DNA of 64,000 nt. Source: Paramacrobiotus metropolitanus (taxonomy: Eukaryota > Tardigrada > Eutardigrada > Parachela > Macrobiotidae). The stretch spans positions 1,984,001-2,048,000 of the forward strand of contig NW_026570221.1 of the NCBI RefSeq assembly GCF_019649055.1, given 5' to 3'. The position numbers were made by a program, and so were the translations under genes. This document shows, one piece after another, positions 12,266 through 25,387 of this stretch (position 1 is its first letter; each line of letters begins with the position of its first letter). A model generated the notes under the pieces. That model saw nothing but the letters and a program-made list of their open reading frames with translations, searched no databases and was not told where the DNA came from.

Positions 12266-13276
12266 GACAATAGTCTTCATAACACATTATTGTTCATTGT
12301 TCGTAACAAGCACCGTTACTGAGCACGTCGGCTGCCGTTAATTTGTGTTATCGAATTTAACGCACACATAGTTATAGTATTATTGTATATACGTAGCTAA
12401 AGAGTTGTAGAGTTATTAGAGTTGCTTCTTAAGCTTCAAGCTAGCTTTTACCAATTTATTCAGAATTGTTTGTACTTGTAATGTATATTGTACAACTTCG
12501 TTGCTGACAGGGCATATCTACAGTATATGCGCGATATGAAGTGCTGCAACAAACTACGTTTATAACTGAAACGCTGCGACATCTGCACATGTACATACAA
12601 GTGCCTGACGTGGATTAAAAACTGATTTTTGCTGGAAACTGAAACCGTATAATCTTTCTCTTTACTATGCCGCTACGCACTTTTCTTCGCGATGTACATG
12701 TATCTTCACTAAAAAACTGCACGTAAAATTAAATTGCTTACAGATTAGTAGTTCTATCATTTCTCTGCGACTAGCGATACGAGTGCAATATTAAAGTATG
12801 ATTATTTAATCGTAAGGATCATTATGCCCTTAATAAAAAAGTACAAAGTACTTACTTACTTACTTATATCGTACAAAGTACTTACGATTATATCTTATCG
12901 ATAGTTGTTAACGTTAATAAAGGACATGCACTGATTTGTGCCGCAGCTCAGTGTTCTGGGCAGCGGCCACACAGTGCACGCACCGTGGAGCAGGCTTGCC
13001 CGCCTGCTCAGTGCTCATTATAATAGGAACATTTTGTCCCAAACTGCTCGCGATAGAAGTTATGAAAAAAGCGACTAAAAACAGTTATGGGATTTCGTCT
13101 TCGTTCTTCCAAAGTTCTGAACTTCGATAACTGCGTCTGCAGCTTTACTTGTCTCATTCTGGCGAACAGTTGAGAATCTAGAGCTCAATGATTTTGATTT
13201 TTCTAGTAAAATTTTTGCTGCATATTCTCGTGCTGTTAAAAGGTTACAAGTGAGCAGGAAAACTGGAAAAGTAAGA
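12266..13276. other. intergenic, no gene seen
   Basis: 3' flank of guanylate cyclase 2 and 5' flank of the next gene. It contains a small duplicated GTACAAAGTACTTAC motif with a TTAC microsatellite at about 12841-12890. No supported coding region. Confidence 0.5.
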
Positions 13277-16200
13277 ATGTGTCGAATTCTTACAAAGCGT
13301 CGTCTGGAGTATTACGCCAATCCCCTTTACGACAAAGTTCCCTTGTTCAAAGAAGGTGCGTCAGTGGTTGGTCTTTTTTGTTGGTAGCATTTGCATAGTG
13401 CATACGTAGTGGACAATTGGACATCCCGCAGAACCTGAGCGTTATCTGCAAAATAGCAGCAATTTGGGCTGTGTGGCTTTTTGCATTCAGTTCACCAGTG
13501 CTATGATAGTGATTGACTGATTGTGGTTGTACCTGGACGGTGGGTTTGATCACTTTGGAGTCTCATGTGGCGTTTAGCACGGAGAAGGTCTGCAGTTTGC
13601 TATTGTTCTCTGTAATCTGCATGCTCTCCGAAGAATGACGATGCCTGTATCCGTGAACACTATTCGTTCTTATCCCTGAGTTCATTCCTGGTTCGCTAAT
13701 CACACTGCATTTGCTTTCGTAATCGTTTACTGTTTGCGTTGTGACGTTGTCTGTCGTTTGGTTTATCTGCATGAGTAACAATAGTTTCCCTCAGTGATCG
13801 TTGCAACACGCTCATATCATGGTGTGCGTTTTAGTAATTCCGCGGTTGCTTGCTTTGCAGGAGATATAGTCTGGGTTTATGAAAAGCCACCCCGTACCTC
13901 GGTATGGATGGTGTATGAAGCTAAGGTGCATACAAAATTTCGTCAAAATTTGCGTACATTGATTGTGCTGCTTTGATGTGGTGTTTTACGTGCTGTTGTG
14001 CAGATCAAAGCCCGACTGGCGCAGCTAATGCCGCAGTATGACAACTATCTGCGAATGGGAGCGGACATTCCTGTCTACGATGTGGAATTTCAGTGGACAG
14101 TGGTGTAAGCGCATTATATGCATTGTCATATAGGTAACCTGGTGTATGGAGTTGCTCGATTGGCGACATACAATTTATCAGTTAACACTTGATTTAATAT
14201 TTAATTACATTAGTATTATTATCAGCGTTTGGCAGTTAGTTTATCCCATAAAATTCCTCGCAAATACGAAGGATTGTTCGTTTGTACAGGGAAGAGGAGC
14301 AACCGGACGATGACGATGTACAAGTGGTGGAACAGCGATTTGTCAACCGATTCTTTGAGCAGCACATCTACGACCCGAAACGACTGACCGCCGAAGAAAT
14401 GTTCTGCCACGTGGGCATGAACAATCAGAACGTTCTGTACGTGGAGTAGCAGATCGAGGAAAAATGCAATATTCTTTTGCATTTATTTGGCTATCAGCTT
14501 TGTTTCTTTCCAATTTAAGGTACAATCTTACGGACGCCCAAAAAGAAGTTATTCCGAAAGAAGGTCTTGTTTTTATCGGCAACACACAATATGCAGAGCT
14601 GCTGGCATATCTCGAAAGGTAATTTTAAGAGCTACTCGTATCGAAATCAATATACAGTCGCACATATTTAACAAATGTCTGCTGTACAAGCTTGTCCGGT
14701 AATTTCCTACGTAAAGGTACAGCTAGCGCGAAGTTTGCGCTTATAACGATGGCCACTTCACTACGTTTATCAATTTACCTAAATACGCTTCGCAGGCAGA
14801 TTGTCGCTTACCGCACCGACCATTTTCTAGCCACCTTCCGCCAGGCAGTTACTATTATCCTCATACAATTATATGGCGTGCAACAAGCCAACAGCCAGCC
14901 AAATGCATGTTACGTGTTTAAACAGTGTGGCGCCGTAGTGTGAAGTTTGGCGTAACACGCAAATTTGTGTAATTCGCTGTACAGATTCGTCAGAAATTAC
15001 CGAACAAGCTTGTATGGTAATGCTGGTGTCTTTCATAGATCAGGAAAAATGATCGACCACAGTAGCTGCGATACCGATTTGGAAATAAGCGATGAAGAAG
15101 CAGTGTAAGCGTTAGCTGTTTTAAAGTAGTGCACGTGGAGAGTGTAGCTGTGTAGGTGTGATTTGTAGCCAAGAATCCGATGCGGATGAGGAATACCGCG
15201 GAAGGAACAAAGGAAATTCGAATGTTTGGAAGAAACGCCGAACTAAGGCGCATAGGTGCGGATTAATTTTAATCCTTATTTATGCATTTGTACTAGAATA
15301 AAATTGCGCCAAGTGGCATTTAAGTACTTACTGGTATTTGGATGAATAACTTTCGGCGGTATGTTACGGTCCTCCGCCGTGAGAGCAATGTGCGCGTATA
15401 TATATACGTCTAACTGCAATGCTGTTCTAGACGAAGACGATCGAAGTCATCTCCGAAAAAGCCATCCCCGCTGAAGCGTAAGTCATGTCCTGCTCAACGT
15501 GCAACACTGAAGCAAGAGCCGCAGCTCACTTGGTATTTACTCCTTTTCTTCGTGTTGTGATGGCTTTTTCGGTTGAATTGTTCGTTTTTATTTAAAGGCC
15601 GGCAAAACCCGTATGTCCCAAATCCGCCGGAATATTTCCACGCAAGTATGCAACTGTTGTACTCTGTAATGGGTCTTTTTTTAAAATTAACTTTGCCGAT
15701 GCGAAGCATTGCTTGACCTGACAGTAGTTATGATCGTGTTATATGGAAACTTTTGCAGGAGTATTTTAAAGCCGAGTGCCAGCGATTTCAGTTTGTCCTC
15801 TTCGACGTCCGGTGAAACTGATGATGTGGATGTCGTGGAGGAGAGAAGGTAAAATTGGCCTGTAAATGCTGGCGTTCTACCTCGCTTGCGAACGTTGAAT
15901 TACTTAACATGCGTTAATCTGTACGGTGCAACTGGGAAAAAATTCAGAACCCAGAATCCAGCGTTCATGATAAAATACTGTGTGAATTGTACAGAATATT
16001 GCTAAAAAATAAATAACGAAGGCTCACCTGTAGCTATGATTTTCCATATATTACTGCGGTAGGTATTTCGATGGGTTTCAAACTTTTCAGACCAATGCAT
16101 CAGATCTGTCATAAAAGTTTCGGAGGCGTGAAACCGCACACGTACGTAATGGAGAATTGGAGGTGTCATTCTAGATTTAGATTGGTTGCGCCAATATTTG

Positions 16201-16754
16201 TATGGTTATGTTGTTCTACTTGCAGGCAAGACGAATTAATCGGCCGGCACGAAAGCGAGAACGATGATGATACTGGAAGCGTAGACACAAACGGAAATGA
16301 GTATCCTAAACCGGCAAATCAGGCAAGTGGGGTTGCGTTATTGAAAGAAATTGCGTTATTGGTTATTTTGGCTTGAAACTGCGTTATTGGTTGTTTTGCG
16401 AGTCAGACAGGCTGAAAGACTAGCAGAGTTTTGTTGTTTTGTTAGTTAACGGAATGGTACAGTATAAATAGTGTAATCATTTCAGTGTTGATCACAGCAG
16501 CTCCTTTGATTTTTATGCATTCTGTCTACCAGGCGATTATGGAACCGGATGTTGCGTCGGAGGGAGCGTCGTCGAATATGGGGCATATGGTTATTCACGG
16601 GATCAACGCTGGAGGGAAATCCAGTTCGTCCGGGGGAAGCCGGCGTGGAGGCACCCAGGGTGGTAGGGGAGCGCGCCGGGCCCGTGGACGAGGTGGTCGG
16701 AGTACGGCAGCGCTGCCGCGTCGAGCAGCAACCAGCAAGAAAGCCTGCTGTTAA
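13277..16754 (+). CDS. unrecognised nuclear-type protein with chromo-barrel/Tudor-like N-terminus and RG-rich tail
   Basis: Exons inferred from splice sites and continuous phase: 13277-13355, 13861-13925, 14004-14104, 14290-14436, 14520-14618, 14796-14939, 14985-15104, 15169-15255, 15431-15532, 15598-15645, 15759-15848, 16226-16322, 16533-16754, giving 466 aa. The N-terminus reads KEGDIVWVYEKPP, then VWMVYEAKIKA. This resembles the small beta-barrel of MRG15/MSL3-type chromo or Tudor domains, but the likeness is weak. The middle is mixed. Residues about 240-370 are acidic then basic (KKRRTKAHRRRR, RKSILKPS), and the last 74 residues are Gly/Arg-rich, ending KKACC. The composition suggests a nuclear, nucleic-acid-associated protein. 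The last intron appears to use a GC donor (CAG|GCAAGT at 16323). The exon ending at 14939 is the least certain. I do not recognise the family. Confidence 0.6.
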
Positions 16755-17090
16755 TCCGCACTCTCATCAGCATTATACGGGAGATGATCCTTCTTATCTG
16801 CGGTGTTGCGATGACAGGCTGATTTTAATGCATGCACGAGTATGCTGTGTGCGTTGCAGTGTCTGGAAATTTTGAATGCTTTTAGAATGAATGCTTGCTT
16901 GCTTTTTTGAATGCTTTTGATCTTTCATATGCATCTCGATGTTTACTACTCCCAAATATTTTCGGTATTATTTTTTGAAATTTTTTCAATCATTTATACG
17001 TCATGTTTTATGTTTAGCCTGTTTCTCGATGGTGGTCGCATTTTAGTGTAAACTGACGGCATGAACTTTCGTTTTATGGTGTGTCTCAAA

Positions 17091-17096
17091 AATAAA
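17091..17096 (+). terminator. polyadenylation signal AATAAA
   Basis: AATAAA 337 nt after the stop at 16754, a plausible 3' end for that gene. The remaining spacer to the thioredoxin stop at 17343 shows no gene. Confidence 0.45.
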
Positions 17097-17342
17097 ATTT
17101 TTGTGAATGGTTCTCATCTCAATGCAGTTGTCATTCATCCAAAATAGTCCAACCTATACAGTTTAGTAGGTTTCCACACGATAGGAAATCCACCCTTTCC
17201 ACGACAAAACAAATCCAGATTCCAGTCAAATTTGAACTGAGATTGATATACAAGGACCGCGACATTCTCACCGTAACACCGCGACAAACTCCCCACTGCC
17301 AGAAAAAAAATTTTAAATCATCGACCTATGGCAAAGGCCACT

Positions 17343-17983
17343 TCAGACGTGTCGCTGGATGGCGGCTTCCAGCATCCTTGCGTTAGATCCTTGGAACCGA
17401 TCGATAGCCACTCCATTCTTGATAAAGACAAAGGTGGGCTGCGTATATACAACAAAGGTCACTAACACGGAAAGTGACTGGAATGCGACTGGAGCAATAC
17501 GCAAGGCGTGATAAAAAGCTAAACTGACGCTTAATCTGTTAATGAATAACTTATTAAGCTTAATCTGTTTGAACTTCGAACTAACTGCGGCCATTTCATG
17601 CATTTAAACCTATAGATTGTGTTCTTCGTGTTAATAATAATTCGGAATTCATGTTCCATTCTTGGTCACAGAACTTTAGTCCAAACAGAACAAATTGTAC
17701 TTACGTTTTATATAAACTGTACACAAACCATCGACCTAAAACGTACACTCACAGTGGAAGTCACGCCATACTCCGGATGGATATCGCCCGTCTTATCCAG
17801 GTCCACCTTGACGAACTGGGCGTTGTTGCCGTACTTCTGAGCCATCTCCTCGTAGGCAGGGGCGATCTTCGTGCAGTTGCCGCACCAGTTGACGTAGAAT
17901 TCAGCAATGATGAGATCATTCCCCGCTGTGCTTAGAAGACGCTCCATGCTACCCCTCGACGGGATATCCTGCGGGCTAGGCAT
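17343..17983 (-). CDS. TXN: thioredoxin with WCGNC active site
   Basis: Two exons, 17983-17753 and 17438-17343, phase-0 intron, 108 aa, the usual size for cytosolic thioredoxin. The fold signature runs AEFYVNWCGNC (residues about 27-37), KIAPAYEEMA, VKVDLDKTGDI, then YGVTST joined across the intron to PTFVFIKNG, which supplies the cis-Pro. The C-terminus reads ARMLEAAIQRHV. The role is disulphide reduction of protein substrates, re-reduced by thioredoxin reductase. The active-site second residue is Asn instead of the usual Pro (CGNC, not CGPC), which would be expected to alter redox potential. ATG 17983 puts the active site at the normal distance from the N-terminus. No signal peptide is seen. 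The next gene upstream on the same strand is GTF2H3. Confidence 0.9.
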
Positions 17984-18210
17984 CAATTTGTAAAGGGCGC
18001 GTGAACATACGGGAGTAATAAAAAACGGTATTCAAGCCCGATCGAAACGGCAAAAGTCTGAAAAGTCAAAGGTATAAAAAAAAAAGTGATGAATTGTGGC
18101 GCACACCGAGTACTTGCTATTATTTACATATTGCGAACTTCTATTAATTTTACTGTATTAAGTAGTGCAGTGTTAATTATTGACCTCATAAGAACTAGAA
18201 ACGTACGCCG

Positions 18211-18218
18211 TGACGTCA
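18211..18218. promoter_or_regulatory. CRE-like palindrome TGACGTCA
   Basis: A full palindromic ATF/CREB site, 228 bp upstream of the thioredoxin ATG, in the 17984-18530 spacer that otherwise shows no gene. This is a motif match only, but position and perfect symmetry make it a reasonable promoter element. Confidence 0.45.
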
Positions 18219-18530
18219 CCGCTTTCGCATACGTGAAACCGCATTGCGACTGCCTATGGTAACATTACTGATTGTACTGTACAGTACACATGTGCCATTA
18301 GCATTCACACAGGCGTATACCATTTTTTCAATTTTTTAGACAAGTTAGACAAGTTTTTAGACAAGCCCTTATCTGGCTGTACATCCCGATTCTTTCCTAT
18401 TTATAACATCTTTCGCTCATAATACCCAGCTAAAATAATAACTATCACAAAAACTTATTGACATCAAATTCGTCGGCAGATACAAAAAACATCATCAGTT
18501 ACAAATACAAAAATTAAGGAAAATAACATA

Positions 18531-21022
18531 TTAAGATCTTCCATTCATGTCCGCGTCCGAACGCGTGCGTTTCAACGACGAAGTGGACGGCGAAGGAACC
18601 GACGACGAAGGAGAGTCAAATGGTTTCCGCTTTTTCAAACCAGCCATAAACTTGAACGTCGTCTGACACGTCGAGCACATCGGACTGAAGGCACAGAAAA
18701 CTACAAAGTACAGAAAAATTAGCAAAACAACGTATATATTCACAGTATCACCACAGAAGTAAATGATTCTAACATGGATCACATTCATTAAATTCAAACT
18801 ATCCTTGCAATAACTTCAACCTACCGGAAAGACAAACGGAACACACCCAACCAACTTCAATAAGCTTCTGATGACAGAAACACGCGGCACGATAATCCAC
18901 TTGGACTTTCTCGGGGATCATCATCTTACTCCGTTCGCTGGCATCAATCACGAATAAACTCTGCGGGCAACAATTTCTGATGTGGCAAGGTGAATACAGT
19001 TTAAATATAGATAGATGCTGGTTAAATGTTTAACTCTAAAATCACATTAAGCATAAGATTACAATAGTTTTATGTACAACAGACAGCAACTGGAGATCAA
19101 TATTATGCCAACATATCGCGCTTTTGTATTGGCTTTCACCCTAACAAGATTAGTATCCGTTTGAAAAATAACTAAATAAACAAGGACAAAAAGTTATGCC
19201 TGCAAAGCAGTAATGCAATGTCGTATTATGTCGTACATTGAGAAGCTGCACCAAACCGCCAGGATGTTCCACTTTGAGATAAATTCCTCCGGTGAGATCC
19301 ACAGCTTGTTGCAAAAGTATCGAATCATCGCCAAGTATGCAGGCATCAATCTTTACGTTCTATACGCGCACAAAACATCATTAATACACATCTCGAAACA
19401 AAGGGATCACAAAATTATACAAAGATTATTCGCAAATTCGCAATGCACCACAGTACCATTTTCTGTGCGGTGAATACTGAATTTATGAAATGCATATAAT
19501 GGGATGAGCTATCCAGGCCGGTTTCAATAACCTACCAGAAAACCACATATATTGAGCTTCTGCCAAGACATAAATACAAAATGCGATAATAAGGGTAAAA
19601 AACCGCGATCGCTTACCACTATTCGCGCTTGAACAGACCGGCCTTTTGGTGCTTCTCGCTGAGCGCGATGAATGTCTGTAGGGAAAAGCACCCATTCTTA
19701 TAAAAACTCCCTTCGAATTTCTATTCCATAGATTTATGTAATTTAATTACTTAAATATATATAATAGAAAGTAGAAGAGCTGCACGAGTATAACAATTCA
19801 TCACTGCAGAAGATATGCAAGTTTGATGAAATAATGCAGAAACGCTCTAGGAAACTATTAAAGAAAAAGCGCTTCAACAGTTAAACCGCTGCATTTTAAA
19901 TTGTTTCAGAGCAAAACAAATCAAACAGCGTCAATTTGCAACATCTTACAGCAAAGAGATCGCGATAAGGCGCCGACGAAGACACTCTCCCGCGTGCTCT
20001 CTTTAGCCGCATCCGGATCATTCAGAGATTCCGTCATGATGCGGCGAATCTCCTGAACGATGCTGTGATCGACCACGCGAAACAATTCTGCTCGGCTGTC
20101 GTTGACCAGCGGCTCCGGAGACACCACACCCGATGGGTACAGGAAATAACTACAAAGTAAAAATCATGAGAAAACAAAATCAGCCCGAAGACCGAGTCAC
20201 TGAGCAAACGGTACCTTACTACTGTATGTTGTAAATTTGCAAGGTCAAAGTTCATTTTTTTCATCAAATTCAACAAGTAATCGCAGCTAACATGCACAGC
20301 AGCTTTTCACTTAAACAGGAGCATATGACATTTAAATTCCAACGTAAAAAAGCAGATCAGATAAGCAAAACAGAATGAGTCGGGAGTACTCTGCAAAAGT
20401 GCAAATTATTTCTAACCAAGTTGACAAAATCCAAAGTTACGTTAATAAGTCGATGTGCCATTTGCGTTCAAGATTAAAAACATAAAAAAGAATACGATAA
20501 ACACTTAGACAGCACAAATTTCTTCACAAAGCGGAAAAGGCGGACACAATGCCTAAAACCATAATCTAACAAAACAGGCGAAAGCGCAATCATACCTCTG
20601 CGATCTCAAACAACCCAGCACAACAACACGGTTGTTGGGATGAATGAGCATGTAGGAATTAAGGTACACCAGGATGTGATCGAGCGCCGATGCGAGGGGA
20701 AACTGCAGAGCAATGACATTTCATTTTGCAAGAAATTTGCGTTTTGGAAGCTGTAAGGTAAAAAGATTTACAAAGGTCTGCGAGTCATGGACGCCATTGG
20801 GAACTTTCTGCTGATCATCGCCGCCATCCAACTGTTCACTCCACCACGACGCATTCAGATCCAGAATCACCACCAATAAATTGGACAGTGTGTCTGCAAG
20901 GTTACTTGATTAAAAGACATCACAGCAAGGATTCTGGTGTAAAGCAGTGCGTCGAAAACGGTACCCGATGTGCTGACGTTCTGTGGTGCAGAACCCAAAA
21001 CAGACAGTCCGCTCATAGCCAT
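18531..21022 (-). CDS. GTF2H3: TFIIH core subunit p34 (GTF2H3/Tfb4)
   Basis: Nine exons: 21022-20965, 20893-20772, 20702-20596, 20149-19950, 19675-19617, 19531-19457, 19359-19237, 18960-18825, 18700-18531. All phases join, giving 349 aa against about 308 in human. The N-terminal von Willebrand-like fold starts [15 protein letters not shown]. Later landmarks are [54 protein letters not shown] and [13 protein letters not shown]. The C-terminal C4 zinc finger is complete ([19 protein letters not shown]). A low-complexity Ser/Pro tail ([13 protein letters not shown]) accounts for much of the extra length. The protein is part of the TFIIH core in transcription initiation and nucleotide excision repair. 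It is divergently paired with GNL2. Confidence 0.93.
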
Positions 21023-21608
21023 TTTAGCAGATACGATCCATACGATGATACAAGAGATCAATCCAAACCTATCAGACAAACTCACAAACACTACGAATTA
21101 AGTCTTCGGTAAATAGTCTGCCCCAAATTTCGACTACAAAATGCATGACTCACTCAGATGACTGTTTTACAAAGAACGCCCGAAAACTAAAAAGCCATCC
21201 GAAATAAAAGTTGAAAGAGGCGCAGGCTAAAAAAGCCGTTTTCGACGCTTGCGGAAACACAGCCAGCTGAGACAGTGTGCATTTCCGGTTTGGCTGCTCG
21301 TGCTCACTGCACAACCGCCCTCATGACGAAGTTAGATATGTGCCGATCAATGCAGCATGTGGCCTCAACTGGATGCGGCAATCGATGCGGTTACAAAAAA
21401 TTTAATCAGAAAAATTGTGTATGAAAAAATTTCGCAGTTGAATAAAGACTTATAATTTATAAAGTGAATAAACTTATTTGCTGTTTCCGAGTTTTGTACT
21501 TAAATATAGTTAACTTTATAGTGAAATTATAAAGTAACTCGTTCGTGCTAGACTGGCCATAGTCATATCTGGATCTGCTATTCATCCAGTTCTTGATAAT
21601 CGCTGATC
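21023..21608. promoter_or_regulatory. shared divergent promoter region GTF2H3/GNL2
   Basis: 586 bp between the two start codons, which face away from each other. This is a likely bidirectional promoter for two housekeeping genes. I see no TATA box that clearly serves either side and no coding region. Confidence 0.45.
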
Positions 21609-24600
21609 ATGGGTCGGAAATCCAAAGCCAATGCAGCGAAATCGGCCAAGAAGGAGGGCTTCAAGACAGGCAGTCACAGCCTCAATCCCGACCGTCCGCA
21701 GAGCCATGCGGGACAGCGGGATCGCGGGACCATCAAGCGGCTGCTGATGTACAAGAACTCCAAGCCGCAGCGGGACGCCAAGGGAAAGATCCTCAAACCC
21801 GCTCCCTTTCAGTCCAAAGTGCCCAGTGGCACGCAGAGTCGTGTGGAACCCAATCGCAAATGGTTCGGCAATACGCGGGTGGTGGGCCAGAGTGCGCTGC
21901 AGACGTTCCAGGAGGAATTAGGTAAGATGGTTGAGTGAATTGTTTTGGGAGGATGGCACGGCATCGGGGATGGTTATGTAGGTAAAGCCGTGAAGAACCC
22001 TTACCAAGTTGTCATGCGACCGACTAAACTCCCCGTGACGCTGCTGAATGAGCGCGCTAAACACCAGCGGGCACATCTGCTGGATGTGGAAAAGTACGAG
22101 ACCACGTTCGGGCCGAAAGCGCAGCGGAAGAAACCCAATGTCAAATTTGAAAGCCTAAACGTGAGTTAAATAAATTTATCGCATTTTACAAACTGCTTTT
22201 AGATTTTTCGATTTTTTTGGAATTAAATCTGAAATACCTTTGGTGAAATACGATTACGATTTACCATTTTTGTGGTGTTTTAATGAGTGGTCTTAGGTGG
22301 TATGTGCTAAAATCTGCAGTAACAGCGTAATTATGAAAGCCAGTAAATGTGAATTAAATTTAGTCTCTTAACTGTTTGCAGTCTTTTGCAGTTGTGAAAT
22401 TTTCTTGGTTAAATGCATTAAACGCTTTGCATTAAATTTTCTTGCAGGAGATGCTGTCACAGGCTGAAACATCGGGTGGAGAGTACAGTATTGTCAACGA
22501 TCGGGACTTAATCGTCGATGACGATGGTACGCGGGATGAAGCCAAGGAATGGGTGATGTATGCGGGACAGTCCAAACGGATATGGAATGAATTGTATAAG
22601 GTAAAGCTTCTACCATTGTTTCTCTACCATAATGCTTAACTCCCGTAAGTGCAAATTTCTGAATACTTATGTTGTCATATGCATATTCATAGTCGTTGTG
22701 AAGATTGGTGTTAATGCGGATTGCAGCACACTCTGGTATTTTTTGGGGCAGTTTTGCAATATACCATTAAGTTAACTTATTGACGATTGGAAAGAGTTCT
22801 TCTGGTTTATGTTTGGGATTGGGTGCAGCTTTTGATTAACCTGTCCTGAAGTTTAAATAATTCGAACTTATTTCCAGTAATTAAGTATTTATTTTTTTAG
22901 TTAAGTGGTTTATTTAACGTGACAGTTGTGTTCAAATCATAAACTGCATTGCCGATTTAATTTGCAGGTGGTCGATTCGTCCGATGTCCTGCTGCAAGTC
23001 TTAGACGCCCGCGATCCCATGGGAACGCGTTGTCCCGCCATCGAGAAATTCCTGAAAGACGAGAAGCCGTTTAAACACTTGGTCTTCGTGCTGAACAAGT
23101 GTGACTTAGTCCCGACATGGGTAATCAAAAAATGGGTGGCGATTCTCAGCCACGAGTATCCGACATTGGCCTTCCATGCCTCCATCACAAATTCTTTTGG
23201 AAAAGGACCACTGATTAATCTCCTCCGTCAGTTTGGCAAGCTGCACGTGGATAAGAAGCAGATTTCTGTGGGATTAATTGGTTATCCCAACGTCGGCAAG
23301 AGCTCCATTATTAACACTCTCAAAGCTAAGAAGGTGGTTAAAGTGGCGCCCATACCTGGTGAAACAAAGGTGCGTAGCGTACAGCGCTGGGATAAGGTGT
23401 GAAAAGACTGTAGTGCGTTGACGTTGAAGTATTTGTCCATCTTCACTACCTTTCAGCAAGCTTTTACACGTCGCTACTAGTAGCTGAGAAGTTAGGTTCG
23501 AAGTGAGTTTATGCATTTTTTCTTACTGATAAATTAACAAATAAACGAGAAAATTGGTGTAAAAAATAACATAACTAAATGTTTGTTATAAATCTTAAAA
23601 TGAATTTTGTTAGAAAGCGTCGTTTTCGTTATAATTTACCGCGTTCGCTTTAACTCTGTTAGCTGAAGTAGCATGGTTTTTGTGGATAATAGATTTTTCG
23701 ATAGTACAACCACTTCCGGTCGCAAAACACCGAAATGATGCATATTATGTTTGTTCGCTTGCTTGTTACGGCATTTTTACGTTTTCTGTAGTGTTGCTGT
23801 TATTTTTGTCGTGCGATTTATAGAAGAGACAACAGTGTTACTTTTCCCATGGTTTGTCAGCTATAAAAATCCGTTTGTTCTCTTTAGGTGTGGCAGTATG
23901 TGACGTTAATGAACCGCATCTACTTGATCGATTGCCCCGGTGTTGTTTATCCAACCGGAAACTCGGAGACCGATACAGTTTTGAAAGGTATCGTGCGCGT
24001 GGAGAATCTGAAATCCCCCATGGATTTTGTCCCCGCTGTATTGGAACGCGTGAAACCCGAATACATCAAGAAAACCTATTCCCTGGACAGCTTTTCCACA
24101 TCGGAAGATCTGCTGGAACAGATCGCAAAACGCACCGGTAGACTGTTTAAGAAGGCCGAACCGGACGTGCAGACAGTGGCCCGCATGATCCTCAACGATT
24201 TTCAGCGCGGCAAACTGCCTTATTTCGTTAAACCACCGGAAGCGGCGCTTCCTGACGCCCAGGCAGATAATGCCATACAAGTGAAACAGAGTCTGCGCGA
24301 TCATCCGGAGAATGATGTGTTCGATGAAGAAGACGCGCGGAAGGATGAAGTTATTGAGGAGAATGATGTCGATGATACGGCGGAGACGTTGTTGGAAGAA
24401 GTGGTGGAAGAGACACAAGAGGAAGCGGTGGGTGAGTCTGAAACACCGGTGGATGGCGTTACGGAAGAGATTGTCGCGGACGACGCGGAACTTCCCATGG
24501 ACCCGGACGTGGATGATTTAGCGACCGCTAAACAGAGGAAATTTGAAGAGGAAGACAAGGCAATGGGGAAAGATTTAACTGGAAAACAGAAACGGAAGAA

Positions 24601-24727
24601 AGAACGAATGGAGCGCCAAAAGAAGGTTGGGGTACATTTTTATGAGAATGTCGATGTTAAAAATAGAAAGAAAGGAAAGAGTGTTGCGCCTAAGCCAGTT
24701 TCGAAGCGACATCAGAAACGCGTGTGA
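21609..24727 (+). CDS. GNL2: nucleolar GTP-binding protein 2 (GNL2/NOG2)
   Basis: Five exons: 21609-21921, 21982-22160, 22448-22600, 22968-23369, 23888-24727, 628 aa (human 731). This is a circularly permuted GTPase of 60S ribosome assembly in the nucleolus. The N-terminal NGP1NT region reads [19 protein letters not shown], with [16 protein letters not shown] and [11 protein letters not shown]. The G motifs appear in permuted order: NKCDLVP (G4), GYPNVGKSS (G1), PGETK (G2, at the exon 4/5 join) and DCPGVVYP (G3). The C-terminal third is acidic, then Lys-rich ([22 protein letters not shown]), as usual for this family. ATG 21609 starts the canonical N-terminus. The gene converges on pinin. Confidence 0.95.
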
Positions 24728-25387
24728 GAATATTGCTATACGAAGAGGTAAAATACAGTAGTTATATTTTATCTGTTAAATGTTTTAAGAACTTGTGGTG
24801 TGCGAGCAGTTTATGGAACCAGTGGACATATTAAAGCGCTCTGGAACAATGAGTCTGAAGGCGAAGAATCTTTTGCAAATAGGGATTGCGTAGCCCTTAC
24901 CATCGTTGGTGTGATTGAAAGTTTAAACTACAAATTTAAAATTAGTTATCATGACCGTAAACTTGAAAATTCACAGTGTAATAGCATCAAATCGATACAA
25001 AACATCACAAAGATTTTTAAATTGATAAAAATTCCAATCCTACAGTACCCATGTGTTTATGTTATTTACGTGCATCTGGCAGTCTTTCTTAAACTCTTTT
25101 CACTCACTACCATACTGTAACCGGAAAATACAGAAAACAATCGCTTAATTTATTACGCAGTTCATTACAGTCATAATTAACGTCATTGCACGGTACATTT
25201 CCACGTGTACACTGGAGAACCAAAAAGAATCCGATCTTTCACCTTACTTCTGTATTTTGTATGTACTACAGCTACATAGTACCAGTTTACAGAAGGTACA
25301 TGTGTAAACAACTAGCTGGAAAACAAAATCGAAACGCAACGGAACACTACGCATATTCAAAAAGAGAGACAACCGAACCCCGTCCAA
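24728..25387. other. convergent 3' spacer
   Basis: Region between the GNL2 and pinin stops, presumably both 3' UTRs. The open frame at 24800-25120 has no family features and is not supported. Confidence 0.5.

Noticed and set aside
15012-15038. 27-nt GT...AG interval treated as an intron
   Set aside because: Too short for splicing, and the sequence reads through in frame, so it is kept as exon.
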